Positions 11,070-25,077 of a stretch of DNA of 64,000 bases are shown piece by piece (the stretch's first letter is position 1; each line of letters begins with the position of its first letter). Made by a program: the position numbers and the translations under genes. The stretch is from the NCBI GenBank assembly GCA_013076295.1, contig RQOL01000828.1, forward strand, positions 3,469,219 to 3,533,218. Reading direction: 5' to 3'. A model generated the notes under the pieces. That model was not told where the DNA came from. It saw only the letters and a list, made by a program, of their open reading frames with translations, and did not search any database. This DNA is from Sanderia malayensis (Eukaryota; Cnidaria; Scyphozoa; Semaeostomeae; Pelagiidae).

Positions 11070-14000
11070 TTAATATGAATTTAATGTTTGATTCATTATT
11101 TGATTGTGTGTTCTTCCCCTTTCAAGTTGATCTAGAAATGATGAACCAATTGCATTTCCAAATTCATAAAAACCTTGTATTCGATTTTCCATAACATTGT
11201 TTGTGTCTTGGACTTGATAGTTCATATGAGACATTGAATATGGCGGCGGTGCTGCTAGCTCATTTTGTGATGGGTTGTTGAAGCATGACGTTTGGTCAGC
11301 GTTCTGTTGTGTTGTACTTGTATAAAATGGTTGAAGGTTTGGTGGGGCAATTAGCGGATAGTTATTGTCTCCTCGTAAATTCTCATAAGGTTGCATTTGA
11401 TTGGCAAATGTTGAAGAAGAAGTTGAAGTTTGATCCTTTATACTTTCACCACATTCTTGTAAGCATGCTCTTTTCTTATTGGTCTCTGCCGAATTACCTG
11501 TCATAATAAAGCATGAAATAAACTAAAATGTGATTTTTTCAAACCATTGTTCATATTGTTTGGGTCCCCTTGGGAGGTTAAGGTCGCATTGGATTATACT
11601 TGCAAATGATGTTTATTATCCAAACTCTTCTCACATTTGTTATTAATCACCGAAAGTCGGTCGACAAATTTCGACCTTCCACAGAGAACTCAAAAGAAAG
11701 AATTGCTGGGCATTTGAAAAGGTATAAAAGAATAACAGGTTTGTTTACTTTTTACTTTAGATTTGTGCTTCTTTTTCGCTTTTGCTATTAACTTGGCATC
11801 GTGGTCATGTGGTGGGTTATTTTTCTTTGCCATCTTTTTCAACTAAATTAAAATAATACTTTAAGCTTGGGCTTCTAGTTTGACATTTCACAGCAAGAAT
11901 AGTAGTGAAAATCCTGGCATTACCTTCGCTCTTTGATTTTGAAACCATACTTGCACAACCCGCACACTTAGTCCAGTGTCACGTGATAGCTCTTCGCGGA
12001 CCTATGGGATTGATTTGGGAAGCTGGTTATCAATTTCATCATTTGGGTAAAATTCAAACACTGTTGTGATATACACTCATTTTTTATAAGAAACTATAGG
12101 GCCATGTTTTCAAAACTTAAGAAACTTTGGTGGGAGATTTCGTGTGACTAAAAAACGTCTTGGCGTGTTTAGTTGTTTTCCTAACTACATTTTAAAAGAT
12201 AATTTAGTTGTTTGCGATGGAACTTGTATTTCTTTTTGCTTCTCTATCCAATTCATGCTTGGCAGTGACAAAAGAAAAAAGAAGGACAGTGAAAAACTTT
12301 CTATCATACATGAAGTAGGTACTCAAAAAGTCAAATTTTGAAATAAACTGCAAAATGACTCACAAGGAGTCGAATTATACTAAATAGGTCCTACTGATCA
12401 CTTTCAAACAATTCCCAGCTCCCTAGGAGTAATGGTTTGTGGACCCAGATTTCCCGCGGATAGCTATTTAAACTTTCTATCATACATGAAGTAGGTGCTG
12501 AAAAAATCAAGTTTTGAAATAGACTGAAAAATGACTCACAAGGAGTCGAATTATACTAAATAGGTCCTACTGATCACGTTGAGACAATTCCCAGCTCTCT
12601 AGGAGTAATGGTTGAAATTTTAGTGGACCCAGATCACCCGCGGATAGCTATTTAAGAAAAGTGGGGTATGAGTGTTAAGAAACTTGCCAAGAAACTGTTC
12701 CCAGCATAAATAGGATTAAAGTTAAGAAACTCTGGCACGACGATTTTGCATAGTTTCTTATGCTTGTCTTTTAATGGTTGACTTGAGCATTTAGCGCATG
12801 CTTGAACCACATTCTCCCACATTTTAACCGTTGTATTAAAATTTATTGCGGTGGGGATGTTAACCACTTGTTACTTGATGCTCAGCTACACAGGGCCGTT
12901 GCTTTTCATATAAAAACATTATTTTAAGGAATTACCTTTCTACATGGCTTTGGTGTCATCTCAAATGCTGCTTTAAATGCTTTTCGTTGCGAGCTCGTTA
13001 AAATTGTTCTGGGTCGCTTTGGTGATTTGGTATCACAACTTAAGTCACTTGGTGCAGGGCTTGCTGGTTCACTCTTATCTGACCCTGTCAACAATAATCC
13101 ATGAAATTACTACACTTTGTCAGTCAAAGCCTATTCTCGCAAATGAAAAATGTCTTTAATAAATGTAAAAATGTTATTTTGAACTCTGGCAGTTTTGTAG
13201 AGAGCTTGATGCTTTGTTTAACTACTTGAAAAAATTGTTCGTTTGTGATTTTTGGATGAATAGAGTGGTAGAGATTACAGTTCAAATATTAAAAGAGTTG
13301 AGTAAAGACACCAAAAATGTTCAGATTATTTGGATTTGACTAAAGCCATGGTAATAGTGGAGATAAATCTTGAATAGTTACGTTGAGCCAGAGTACATGG
13401 ATATTACAAAATTATTTACATAGGAATAATTGTATTGATTGATTCTAATCAGTGACTTAAAATCAAGTTGACCAGTGACTTACCTATTGTTGAATCAGGC
13501 GAAGACTCCTTTTCACGTTTGATTCCATTAAGATCTTCTTTGCAATACAATCGTCTATCTTTCAATCCAAATTCATCTCCTTTTTCCAATGTTCGACCAC
13601 ACTCCTCGCATTTAAAACAATGTAAGTGATAGACATTTTGCATGGCCCTCTTCACCAATTCATTTGCTGCTATGCCCTGCTTGCATACATTACACTTCAT
13701 TGCAAATAGCCTAGAAAAAAAGTCCAATTTCAAATTAGCTCTTTTCGTGATTGAAAATATGACAGATTTGGTACAGCTGCGGTCCATTTCGTTTTTATTT
13801 TCGCGCGGCCCCTACTTTCAGCGAATCCGCCGCACTTGCAAACTAACATCAGATCTTTTGTTTCAATTGTGAATTCAAATTTGGGTTTTCCTCTAATCTC
13901 AACACCTAGCCTTTTCTTCACAGAAGGAGAATGAAATACCCCCCCCCCCCCCAGAGAAAAATATATCGAACTTTCATAATTTTGATTGTTTCCATTAGTT

Positions 14001-17000
14001 TTGCTTGGCATCTAAATGACTGATTTATATATATTGCTTTAGTATCTGAAGATATAATAATGATATATAAATACGTGATTTTTACTATTTACTCTGACTT
14101 TATACATATTATATCGCTAAAATTTGGCAACGATAGCCATTGTTAATGAATTACAAGGAAGATCTGGTGGAACAGTTTGTTGGATGATGAAGATTTAGAT
14201 TAGCTAATTTTGAAATTAGCAGGTGTGCAACTTTGGACTGGTATTTAAACAAATTTTACCAGCAATCAAGAAGTCTGTTTGCAAACAGTGCTTTAAGAAT
14301 TAAAGAGTTTGCTAGAAAATATTTACACACCAATTGACTTATACATGCATTGCTAATTGGTATTCGTGTACTAAGCGGCTGGTTGTCTAATTAGTCTTGA
14401 CTGTTAGTGAATTGATAGCAGTAAATATAAAATTTCAGATGAGGCATTTTCTTTCTACTTTGTTTGAGTTCATAAAAATAATCAACTGATCATTGAAAAG
14501 AGGCACACAATTATTTAATGATATCTTCATTAATTTTAAATTAATAATTGATGCTCACTTTGAAAGACCAATATGCAATTATTATATTCAAATATCACAG
14601 CAGACAAGTTACTACTTAATAGCTGCAGTATGTTGAATGAATTCCTTGATTTGTTAGACATGTTTCAATACTCCTTGATACAATCCCCAGTTTGGTCGAC
14701 TCACAACAAGAGATTTCACTGAAAAGAATGACAATAATCCTACATTGGGACTAGATAGTAGATATAGATTTATGTTGAGAGGTCTAAGAGTTGGAGACAA
14801 TGACAAAGAGTTTGCAACTGTTGTATCATTAATAGAGTGTTTAATGACTCTAAGTGATGATTATCATAATAACTGACTGGGAGTTAAGATCGAAGTATAA
14901 TAATATACCCAGAAAGAGGTTTAAACAAAAATTCCACTTGAGCCCCCCCTGGAGAAAATATAACTCTACGCCTATGTATAAAGACATTCCATTAAAGCCA
15001 GTTATGCAACTTGTGATGCCAGATGGAAAATTCTAATCTCTTTTTGAATCCGAGTCAGGCACTATTTCAGCAATTAGAGCAATTTTTAGAGTTATTTATA
15101 AGCCCAATTTATTATTATTAGTGTAAACCTTATTACTATTATTATTACTACGGAAAGTATACCTGTCAAAGATTTATTTTAATATGGGATATAAATGTTT
15201 AGAACACTCTGTTTTTACGATAACAATTCTTTGTAGCAACACTTTGTACGATGAAGTACTAAGAAACGCCATGCAATATGTAACTCGTGACTGTTATTTA
15301 CAAAAAGTCTTCTAAAGACGTGATGTCAGGAGATAAACACGAGTGATAGAAACACATTCAGATTCAAAAAGATATTCGATATAATAGAGAGAAAAGGGCG
15401 CAAGTCTCACAAAGGTAAGTTTAAGCTAATTATTAAATGCCCGATTTCATTAGCTCAGGAATACAAAACCATAAATTAACTTTACCGTGTACACCCAAAA
15501 GGAATAATGTTACAACACCGGAAAATTATCACAAGTGGATCATGGCATATAATCACATGAAATGTAAGATAATCTTTCCTTCTTCTTAGCATATACCAAT
15601 TAATCAGCTTAAATGTTTTCTTTTTATTGAAATATCAATTCTGTTTATGTTAGTTTACGTTAGTTTAAATCCGTGGCGAAATCTAACCTTATTCGTTTAA
15701 AAGCATCCCATTGCATGCAATTAATTAACGTTCCATTTTGCCACTCATGTGTAAATAATATAACTGAATCGGTTAGTTTCAAAGATGAAATATTTAAATT
15801 GATTGAAGCTTAATTGCATCATCGAATGATGGAAATAAGATTTCAAATAATAACACATCAACCAATTAATTATGCAGAAGAGGTCACATGAAAACGAGTC
15901 TCGGCGCACCTCTGACATTATGTGCGAGACATGACGTATTTTAGAAGCTCTCCCTATAGATGTTTGGATGATGTGTCTGTAAGTAGGACAAATTGCCGAT
16001 TGTTTTGATTGAAGACATTTTGAAAATAAAAGACGCGTGTAACTACAAAGAAATGTTACAAAGCCATTTAGATCTGAAATCATGCGTTGAGCAGTGAGAT
16101 TCGGCCCGCCTTTGAAAACATTTTTAAAGCAAAGAAATACTCTAGATCTTCTCAACTGATTCTATTTCTAACAATATGCGGTATACTTTCATTAATTTGG
16201 AAAATGTAGTTTATATACACTCAGTTTTTGAAAAATTTTAACATTTACATATGTGTCGTTGTATCAGCTACCATTATAAAAAAGACCACAATTTTAAAAT
16301 TATTTGAATATGGCAAGAGGATACTAATTGTAACAAATGCAAACAGAGTTTTCATAGCTTAACTGAATGAGATGCACTATATGAATATTTCAGAAATACT
16401 TGAACTTTCACCTCTCAATCATCCTTCAATCTCAAACGGTTGAGGAGAAAATTTCAAGGTCTTCGATTGATTAACAGATATGGTACCCATTAATAAGTAA
16501 TTTCAAAATGAATTGATAAGTAATTTGAACAAATGCAACAACTTATTAATTTCAACCAGGACTTTACTTGCTGAAAAAATCAGTTATGTTTTAAACGCAA
16601 TTAGCATATTATTTGTTGAATTCCCAACGATTCGAAATTTCGTAACCATAAAATAATGGCTTGATCAGAATGAGTTATGCTGTAACTAATACATATCAGC
16701 TTTAATATACAAACACATTACGACACAGAACCGAGGTAAAGCCCAAAGGAATGATATATTCTGTAAGGAAAAATACAAAGCTATTTATTTCCCCTGGACT
16801 TGAAAAGCTGAGCAGTTTTGAAAAGAACTCGGCACAAAATGGAGCCATTGTATCATTGCATAACATTGATCAACCTTTGAGAAACTGTCTAGAATGTATT
16901 CACAATAAATACCCAATGGTCCAGTATATAAATTAATTTTAAAGATAGACTGAAATTGAGCAACAACTGACAAAGAATATACTTGGCTTTTGGATGATGT

Positions 17001-17360
17001 AAAAAATTGGTGTAACGAAGTTATTTTGTCGATTCGAACGATAAACGACAAAAGCTAATGAGGACGATTGGTTGAAGTAGGATTGGAAATAAAACGCAAT
17101 AATATTTATACTAAATTAGACAGATATTTGGACATGAATACATGGGTGAAGAAAAAGTATATAAATCCTTCTTACCTTCGGTAATCAGTTGAGCAAAATA
17201 ATTTGTTATCTTTACTATAACATGACTCTGTTAGTGGGCAATGGCAGGCACTGCATTCAAGGCAAGATTCGTGCCAATAAACATCGTTTACAGAAAATAA
17301 AAATTTATCTTGTATTTCCATATCACAGCCAGAACACACATGATCTTGGTGAGAATTCAT
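11070..17360 (-). CDS. Lmx1: LIM-homeodomain transcription factor, Lmx1 type
   Basis: A DNA-binding developmental regulator. Exons on the minus strand: 17363/17360-17176 (ATG 17360; LIM1, [14 protein letters not shown] through FCSTDY), 13710-13484 (LIM2, [14 protein letters not shown] through LYCKED), 13084-12936 (linker and homeodomain start, [20 protein letters not shown]), 12001-11924 (homeodomain helix 3, [16 protein letters not shown]), and a C-terminal exon from about 11500 to the stop at 11070. Phases agree for the first four exons. VWFQNQRAK and KRPRTIL, together with PCRKVRE across the exon junction, match Lmx1a/b and not Lhx1/5, Lhx3/4 or Islet, whose helix 3 reads QNRR. The C-terminal 140 residues are Gln/Asn/Pro-rich and poorly conserved. 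The splice into the last exon is unclear: a phase-0 junction is needed, and either TTTTAG upstream of the first Met or an internal AG is possible. A non-coding first exon may lie upstream of 17363. Confidence 0.9.
12290..12660. repeat. Two copies of a 176-bp dispersed repeat in Lmx1 intron
   Basis: Words such as CTATCATACATGAAGTAGGT, CTCACAAGGAGTCGAATTAT and AAATAGGTCCTACTGATCAC occur twice, at about 12301 and 12477. The copies are diverged relatives of the roughly 187-bp tandem repeat in the first cadherin gene (34785-36182), sharing CTATCATACAT, GATCA and the CAATTCCCAGC / CATTCCCAGC block. The same repeat family has therefore seeded introns of two genes about 22 kb apart. Confidence 0.85.
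13711..17175. other. 3.5-kb intron between LIM1 and LIM2 exons
   Basis: This is by far the largest intron of the Lmx1-like gene. It contains a 14-base C run (13939-13952), a coding-like relic around 14690-14870 (see findings), and otherwise AT-rich sequence with no recognisable gene or element. Large introns in developmental genes often carry enhancers, but I see no direct evidence of one. Confidence 0.4.
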
Positions 17361-17363
17361 GTT

Positions 17364-20300
17364 CTGTAATGTTGTCTTACCTGAACAAAAGCAAAGAGAA
17401 TTTATATATTTTTTTTAACCAAACAAGTACAAAACAGTGTTGTTTTCTCGTATAGAACGCCAAGACGTTTTAAGACAGTGATAATTAATAAAAGTAGTTC
17501 ATGTATTTATTTACTTATTCTACACTGCCTTAGACGGACGAGCTGCCAAAAGCAAGTTAAAAAAACTATGTATTAAATGTATTTCAGCAGAATAATGGCG
17601 CTAAAATGCTGCTCGAAAAAGTGCAGGAGAAAAAGTTGGAATAAATCATTTTGAAATTACATTAGTGTATTCATTGTATATTTTGATATCGCAATCGTAT
17701 CAGAAATGACTATATGATATTGACCATTCAACATATCCGCATAAGATGTAAATGCAGGATAAAAATATTCTTGCATACAAACAGAAATATTTTAATAACA
17801 AATCATAGAGAGTGTTTACCGTGAATGTCCTTGTAAATTTCCTTAGTGAAATGTTTATTTTCCATAAGACTAGTCCCGAACAGTGTTGAAAAACATTACG
17901 ACGAACAATTGCAACAGCGAACAGCTGATTTCAAAGAGTGCTCCAGACTAGCTCCTTTTGAAATAATATCAAATGTCTGTCTTAGAAGAGAAGCCAAATT
18001 GTACCCACTACCACTTTAGAGCGGAAACCAACAAACAATATATTCTTCTCACATTGACAATTCAAGTAGATACTTTGTATTATATGCTCTTCATTTGTAA
18101 ATGCTTAGCAAGTTTGTTTACAAATTTCAAGTGCACGACAAGATTGACCAGCCCTTTTATAACCGAACACTTTCTGTGTATGCAATAAAAATATACGAGG
18201 TGTGTGTGATGAGACTTCATTTCATTGCATAGTGACAGACAAGCAATTCATGGCCTCCTTTTCAAGTAAATATACGGGTGGTACATAAGTCAGGCGTAGA
18301 ATTTGAAACAATGAGCTTTTTCATATTATTTGCATTCTTTGTAAATCCAAGCGAATAAAGATGTCATGTGGTAACAAGCAACTCGGAATAATTTCAGAAA
18401 TCGTTTTTATGCAGTAGTGGCTAGTATGACTACCATTACCATTTAATTGCTTTGAACCTATTGTAAACATCTTCTGTTGTGAATATGAAATGTTTGTCAG
18501 AGTCAAACTGTATGCATGATAGGCAGTAACTCTTTATTGTTCTTTGTCACATTGAAATGCCAAATAGAAAGGCTTCCTTATGACGCATGATTAAGTTACA
18601 GTGCTTGAATCAATTTATTGCCAGAAGGGCTCGAGCCTGATTTTTGTTGTCCAAGTTTAGACAGAACGGGAAATGAGAAATGGAGTATTATTGTTTATAA
18701 AAAAAAGACCAAACTGCTGCATAAGATTGCAGAGACAAATAAAGAAAACATCTGCTAAACTTGCTGTAACCTATCTTAAGTAAATAGAGGAAAAGAAGGC
18801 TCTCTTCTTTAAAGCCATGTTTACCATCATCTGAAAAGCCGCTGAATTTTCAAAAGCACGTGTGTGCTTGACAGGGTAGAACAGATCATGCCACCTGCTG
18901 TGAATGTTTGCTTGGCGGTGAAAACTAAAAGAACATCAAAAAGAGGCTGTTTGACTTTCCCTCCAAAGAAAACTCGCCGTTTTCTCACAAATTCAAACGT
19001 TGATCATTTCCGGGCCCTCCATGTTTCACCACATATAATCCCGCCATCTTTAAAGAACATCTTAGCAATCCCGAGTCATCATATTTACATCTTAAAATAT
19101 TTGCTTGTATTCACACGCTAAGTGGTGAAGTATAAGCAAACTTTGTATATTTACCTGTGTCACTTACTTGGGATGTAAATCGTCCTGTGTGTTAAGATTA
19201 TGTCAAACATTGACGAACGTATAAATGGAAATTGCGATGGTGACAATTTTCACACTTGCCCTGAAAATGTATTGTTGTAATACTAGTACGAATTGTGGAA
19301 TGCGCATTAGTTGGAGTTTTTTTTTCTTACAGCTTGGAGTAGAAGCTTAGAGCAAACGAAAGTGATCTATACTTTGTCATTCGGACTTCCTCAAATTTGC
19401 TAAAATATGGACCATTTATATCAAAAGTTCCATGCTTACCAATGAATGCATGCTCTTCTAACTATCACACATGCACTCATTAAGAACCTTTTTTTTACTT
19501 CATAAGAAAGCCTAAAGCAAGTACTGATGAGCTAAAGGTGTTTTGTAACAACATTTGGAATTTTGAAGATAAGAATTTTGGTTAGCTTGCTCTTAGGAGT
19601 AAACAAAAAGTATAAACAGCGCAAGGTCAACAAGAATGAAAGAAAATGAACAAAAATATTCTTTTGCCAGCTCATGCGTACATGAACTTCGTTCTTTTTG
19701 TTCAAGATATATACGCCGGCTTATGGCCTCCTCGGAGATTCTTTGCGGGAAATGTCTTTATATTATACAAAGTATTTTATGAGCATTAGATTTAGATGAA
19801 ATCCACTCAGCATTTTAAAGAAGCTTAAGTGTTGGTCTTTTTGTTTAAAAAATGAGTATCAAAGTGCCATTGCTAAGTTGAACAGTTTCCAAGATCACCA
19901 AGGACTGTGGTCTTAAGTATCTTTATAATATCTCTTTTATATCAAGGATAAATACACCTACTATAGCCCGAGTGGGGTTCTTTAACCAGTAACAATGGAG
20001 TTTAAAAAGAAATAAAAAGGAAAGGAAGAATGGAAGCTGTCATGCTGCGAATTCGAAATTCGCTCCACTCTGATCATATAAAATAAATCATGTATAAAAG
20101 AAGTACAACCTTACGATAATGCGAAATTGTGCTTTTGAAGTTAAACGTTTTTACACTTGTACGCCACTGCTGAAATCAGTTGTAAACAATAAATAAAATA
20201 ACAAAGAATAATAAATGTAGGATGCCACCATTCCACAGAGAGAGTGGCGCTGTTTACTTCATTTATTCCTTGAAAACTTTAAGAAATAAAAGTCTGGAGC

Positions 20301-21612
20301 TAAGTCGTGAAACAATGTGCGTGCAATCTCTAAGTTTGTGGAAAAGAACATATTGCACTCTGTCATGTCATGCTCACAGTTCAGTAAAATATTCTCATGT
20401 GAATTAAAATTCAAAAACAGAGTCGTAGTAGTTTGACCTGAATAGAACTATAAAGAAATTGTCTTGTGATTGTTGGCCATAGCTTTTAAGCATCCGTAAT
20501 GATGCACGAAAACGCATATGTTCACGTTGTCGGCACTCTTTCAGTTACTAAAGCAGGTGACTGGGATTGCAAGTCTTGTCAATTTAGAGCATAGATTCAT
20601 TTACAGCTCAATACACTGCAGCTATACCCTGGTTAATATTGAGTTTATTTGTATGTATGCATGATGCAAGCATGTATACCTTCTTGTGTGTGTGTAGTAT
20701 TATAGTATGGTGAATTGAGTACTGTGAACAAGGCAAAGGATACATGAAGGAAAATATGAGATAAACAAGCTAAACTGCTATCGTAATACATCACTCACAA
20801 CAATTCAGTGATTTTAAGCTTGGAAAAATACCATCTTATATGAGATAAAGATGAGTTTAAGGCCATAGACGAGCAATAAAAAGCTAAACCGTTTTAAGCT
20901 AAGTTAACCAACATCAGAAAAGATTGATGGAAATCTGTGCCTACCTCGTTCTAAAATTAAATGATCTATACATAAATACTTGAATTGTATCATGAGCTAT
21001 ATAAAACATGTTTTAATGAAGTATAGTTGAACGTTGTGTCTTGTAGCTATATCATGGAAAGCATTTTCATAGTGATTTCATCACTCGTATGATTATGTAA
21101 ACATCGGCATATTCTAAGAATCTCCAAATTGGAAGAATTAGTTTAAGGCACATGTTTGAAATAATGGCGTTTAGAAAATCCAATTTTAACACGAATCAAA
21201 TTTTCTCTTGTTGATAAGTTGCGCAAATCAAGTTAGTAACTGTATTTGAGGACAGTTAGATTCTTTTCCGTTTTCTTTATTCCAACCACAAATGTTTCTT
21301 TTAAAAACCCCGACGTCTTCTCTTTTTAACTGCTTAATTTAATGGATGGGTGGCTCGCAAATTTGTTGTATATTTTGTTATTCATAGCTCATTGTTTGTT
21401 ATTCTACGTAATAAAAAGCTATGGTAGCAAGAACAAACGTACCCAGCACCTAAGTTATAGCTCCATACAAGAATGCATAGAAAATTATCCTTCGATCATC
21501 ATCATGCATGATGAACGAACATTTATGAACATAAAAGATGTGCATCAATTGTTTTTTACGCAGCTGCTAATACGTTGAGAATTAATTGAGAATAAAAAGC
21601 TTACCAGATACT
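17364..21612. other. 4.2-kb gene-poor region upstream of Lmx1-like gene
   Basis: It lies between the Lmx1-like first coding exon and the 3' end of WDR38. Scattered frames of 60-85 codons have no recognisable motif, no splice context and no compositional contrast. No RNA gene or transposon terminus was recognised. It may hold the Lmx1 promoter, a non-coding first exon and regulatory DNA, but the sequence does not show this directly. Confidence 0.4.
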
Positions 21613-24582
21613 TTAATAAAGATAGATAGTATCATACATCATTCCAGATGTTAATAAGTTGCCATTTCTTGCGAAGCAACATGAGTATATGGCCTGTGAG
21701 TGCGCCTAGAAAACATTGTATCAATCAGTTTACGTTTCCAAATTAAATGACAACGTCCAAGGCTACAAGCGAAATCGACTCTAAATGATTAGTTAATAAA
21801 TAATCAGAGTCATTTGGTGTGGTTGAACACGAATAGGTGAAGATACATGTCTTTAAAATACCATGCAAGGTATGCCAATATAAAGAGCATGATCATTTGA
21901 ATACACTTTTAGTTTTATTTACATTTGTTCCATTCCACATTCAGTCAACCATTCCATGTAATGTCACAATATGAATTTCAAGCTTTCTTTTAAAACATTT
22001 GGAATGACATAATCACAGTTTAAACCTTTGCTAACCTTTAAATCTTTCAGACATTCGCCACTTATCACATTCCAGATCTTCACCTAAAAATTCAAGTATT
22101 TATCTTGTTTTATCACTATACCAGTAGTTAAAAATTTCATTTTGTATTATGTAGCACAATTTATATACCACGAAAACGTTACGTATATATGCACAGCCTA
22201 AACATTGATGGTGTAAATAATCCTTGAATTAACCCCCTTAATGGCTTGTTTATTTGTTGAGTTTTTTAAAAGGAGCCATTTCAAGAGTGTTTATAAAATT
22301 GGAAGGATGGCTTATCAAGCTATTTATATGGCTGAAATACGCCACTCAGATAACTCGCTTTTGAAACTTCATCATTTTCGTAATAAAACGATTAGTCAAC
22401 TATATGAATGTCTTCCTCGTTTGCGTCTAGAACGAATCGATTCTCTTCTTTGCCTTCATGCAATTTTAACTAGCGCCTTTGCATTTGCATAACATTTCAA
22501 TGTTTATTTTATCACTGGCTTAAACCCGAGTGTTTTCTGTGGGAGCTCAGTTTGCGAAAATTGAATCCAGCAATGGGGAGATGAGGATTTAGGGTATGGT
22601 CAATGATGAACTATTTTTGTTCATTACAATTGAGATACTAACCAATTTATCATCTGCCGCAGTAACAAGGTATTTACCCAGAGGACAAAACGAGCACGCC
22701 TATAAGAAATAAACTTCGTTATGCTTATCGTTAAATATTTCGTTACAAAGCAAGTAAGATGCTTTGGGAATAAGGTAGGTACCCGCAAATAAGAAATTCC
22801 CTTTTGTACATAAGAAACAGGTCTCATATTTTCTATATAAGAAACAATCGAGAGTCGGAAACTGAATTGTTGCTTATCATTAGCTTTGTTACAATTTGTT
22901 TGCAAATGCAAACAAATATTCCCATAAAATACTGTCATGTATTACAATTTTCTCAAAAGAGAACGACAATCAACTAGGTGCAAGAAAATTTGACGCTGAT
23001 TATGAAAAAGTCTCTTTAAGTAAAAGAGTTTCTGAGGCCTGAATTTATAAAAGTATTGTATTATTGTTTGGCGTGGGTATTTACTGCCATCAAAAGAATG
23101 TCTTGAAATACATGTAAAACAAATGTCATTGATACGTCACGTGTACCTGTATCCATCCCATGTGACCTTGCAAAATATGCAGACACACACACTCGTATAT
23201 ATTCCATAATCTAACAGTGCAGTCCCATGATGCAGAAGCCTGGTAATAAACAAACATCGAGTCAAAAAGTAAAGATCAAAATCTTTCATCAATCGTACCC
23301 TGATAAAAATGCGATGGTATCATATTATTTTGTTTACCAAAATATCGTCGCACGAAAAAGACAAAGCTTTGATATTTCCCGTGTGACCTTTCAGAACTTT
23401 GTTTTTGATTATTTTCATTTTTTCAAAAAACCATATCTGGACGGTATAATCCCAAGAGCCAGTAGCCTGGCAAAGGAAATTTATGTAAAATTGTATCATC
23501 TGATCAAATATAAATTGATGTTGAAATGAATCGAGATGAGAGGAATAGAAAAACATATATAGCTACACGTACTATAGTTTTTCCATCTTGGGAAAATGTA
23601 CAGCATTGAACAACGCTGTTATGTCCTTCAATGACAATATGTGGCAATGAACACTAGTAACACATAATAAAGCAACGTTACATATCAAAGGGGTGATAAG
23701 TTAAAGAGCATTTTTATTGAAACGAAATCGAGGCAGAGCTTCAATTATGTGAGTACCTCAAGATTCCACAAGATGGCAGTTCGATCCCAAGAGCCAGAAA
23801 TTAAAAACTTATCGTCTGGTGAAAATGCAACAGCTTCGATACATGAATGATGACCTAAAAGAGTTTTAATGTCATGAAATTTATATGTAAAATGCGTTCA
23901 ATTCCTTGTCAACCATCTATGACTTTTAATCGCTCTCCTTCGACACGAGAGTATGAAATACAGAAACATTACAGAATGGAATATTCGTTATTCTTTATAA
24001 ATAATCTAAGAAAAACCTTCAAGGGTATTAATCTTTTGTCCAGTTAACGAGTGCCACAAAATTATAATTTTATCCCGACCAGATGATGCTATTTTGGAAC
24101 CATCAGAAGAAAATGAACAGCATTTGACTTGCCCTTTCGATCGTAAAAAAATGTATACAAAATATAATAATGATTATAGGCGGAAGCTTGAAGAATGAAG
24201 TAAATCAAATGTATAGACATAACATGAACACCTGCGTGGCCTGAGAGAGAAGAGACAATTTTAGAATCATTTATATTCCATATTTTAAGAGTAAAGTCAT
24301 CAGAACCAGTGACAATAAACTTCAAGTCCGGTGAAAATGAACAGCAATTAACCTAAATATAAATAAGAAAACAATGAACAGAATCATTTAATATGCAAAA
24401 ATAATATGAATAAATAATGAAAAACAACAGGTCGCTGGGAAATGGATTCATTGATTTACATATCTATATACCTCATCTGTATGGCCTTTCAGCGATCTTA
24501 TATTTATTGTATTAAATGAGTCTAAACATATTTCTTTTCTTTTGAGACTATCTTCTTCTTTTGATATTTCATTTGAACTCAT
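21613..24582 (-). CDS. WDR38: WD40-repeat protein, WDR38 ortholog (10 exons)
   Basis: Exons on the minus strand: 24582-24472, 24352-24232, 24127-24017, 23854-23757, 23653-23573, 23466-23338, 23239-23147, 22699-22643, 22083-22036, 21705-21613. Joined length is 942 nt, giving 313 residues, almost the length I recall for human WDR38. Seven WD repeats are visible through G-H...D...W motifs: SDDFTLKIWNI, GRDKIIILWHS, SGSWDRTAILWNL, ATGSWDYTVQIWFF, SASWDCTVRLWNI, AADDKLVKIWNV, and a final partial repeat AHSQAIYSCCFARNGNLLTSG that ends in a short tail. The succession SWD-SWD-SWD and the ALSF...SWD spacing resemble WDR38. WD40 proteins form beta-propeller scaffolds, and WDR38 is associated with motile cilia in animals (from memory, moderate certainty). 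It is divergent from TMEM237, with the start codons 495 bp apart. Confidence 0.87.
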
Positions 24583-25077
24583 TGCAATTCAATTTATCGC
24601 GTTCACAGGGAAATATATTGCGCACCGACTCCCAGTGAAGTTAGTTTGCAAATCAATGGAAGTTTAGTTGGTTGTGGCGTTGCTAACAACCACACCACCA
24701 CACAACTTTATGTGCAGGTTAATGGTTAAAACGTTATTGAATTGGATTGAAGCGAGAGTCAGTTTCGAAAGTATTTAGCAAGTTCCACAAGCTATTTCTA
24801 TGTGGGACGCAAAGCATATCTAAACTGGGCTTACATGATACAAATTTTCTTGCAAATGCAATGCAACCTCGATAGCTCTAATTAATTGCTCTAATCAGAT
24901 GATTAAGAAGTGGGAAGCACTTTGATGTTGCGCAGTGGGCTGAAAGAAGCTCTTGCGCATGCCATCTTGGCACGCAGCCAGAAGAACATCAACAACAACA
25001 CAATTCATTTCTTCTCTTGATCTAACTCAAAACATGACAAGTTCATCATAACATTGCCAAGCAAGTTCATCAATAAA
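24583..25077. promoter_or_regulatory. Bidirectional promoter of WDR38 and TMEM237
   Basis: 495 bp separate the divergent start codons of two cilium-linked genes. An RFX X-box-like site lies within it (next entry). No TATA box is obvious on either side. Confidence 0.6.
24679..24690. promoter_or_regulatory. X-box-like RFX binding site
   Basis: GTTGCTAACAAC resembles the RFX X-box (two half-sites RYYNCC and RRNRAC, here with no spacer). The left half has T for the final C and the right half is a full match. RFX factors drive ciliary genes across animals. The location between two ciliary genes, 97 bp from the WDR38 start codon, supports function. The match alone is weak evidence. Confidence 0.5.

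Noticed and set aside
13939..13952. 14-base C run
   Set aside because: A simple homopolymer, possibly a sequencing or assembly artefact. No function supported.
17364..21612. Several 60-85 codon frames as small genes
   Set aside because: No motif, no splice context, and lengths expected by chance in this much AT-rich DNA.
23227..23529. Plus-strand 100-codon frame
   Set aside because: Antisense to WDR38 exons 6-7. The minus strand carries clear WD40 motifs and splice sites.
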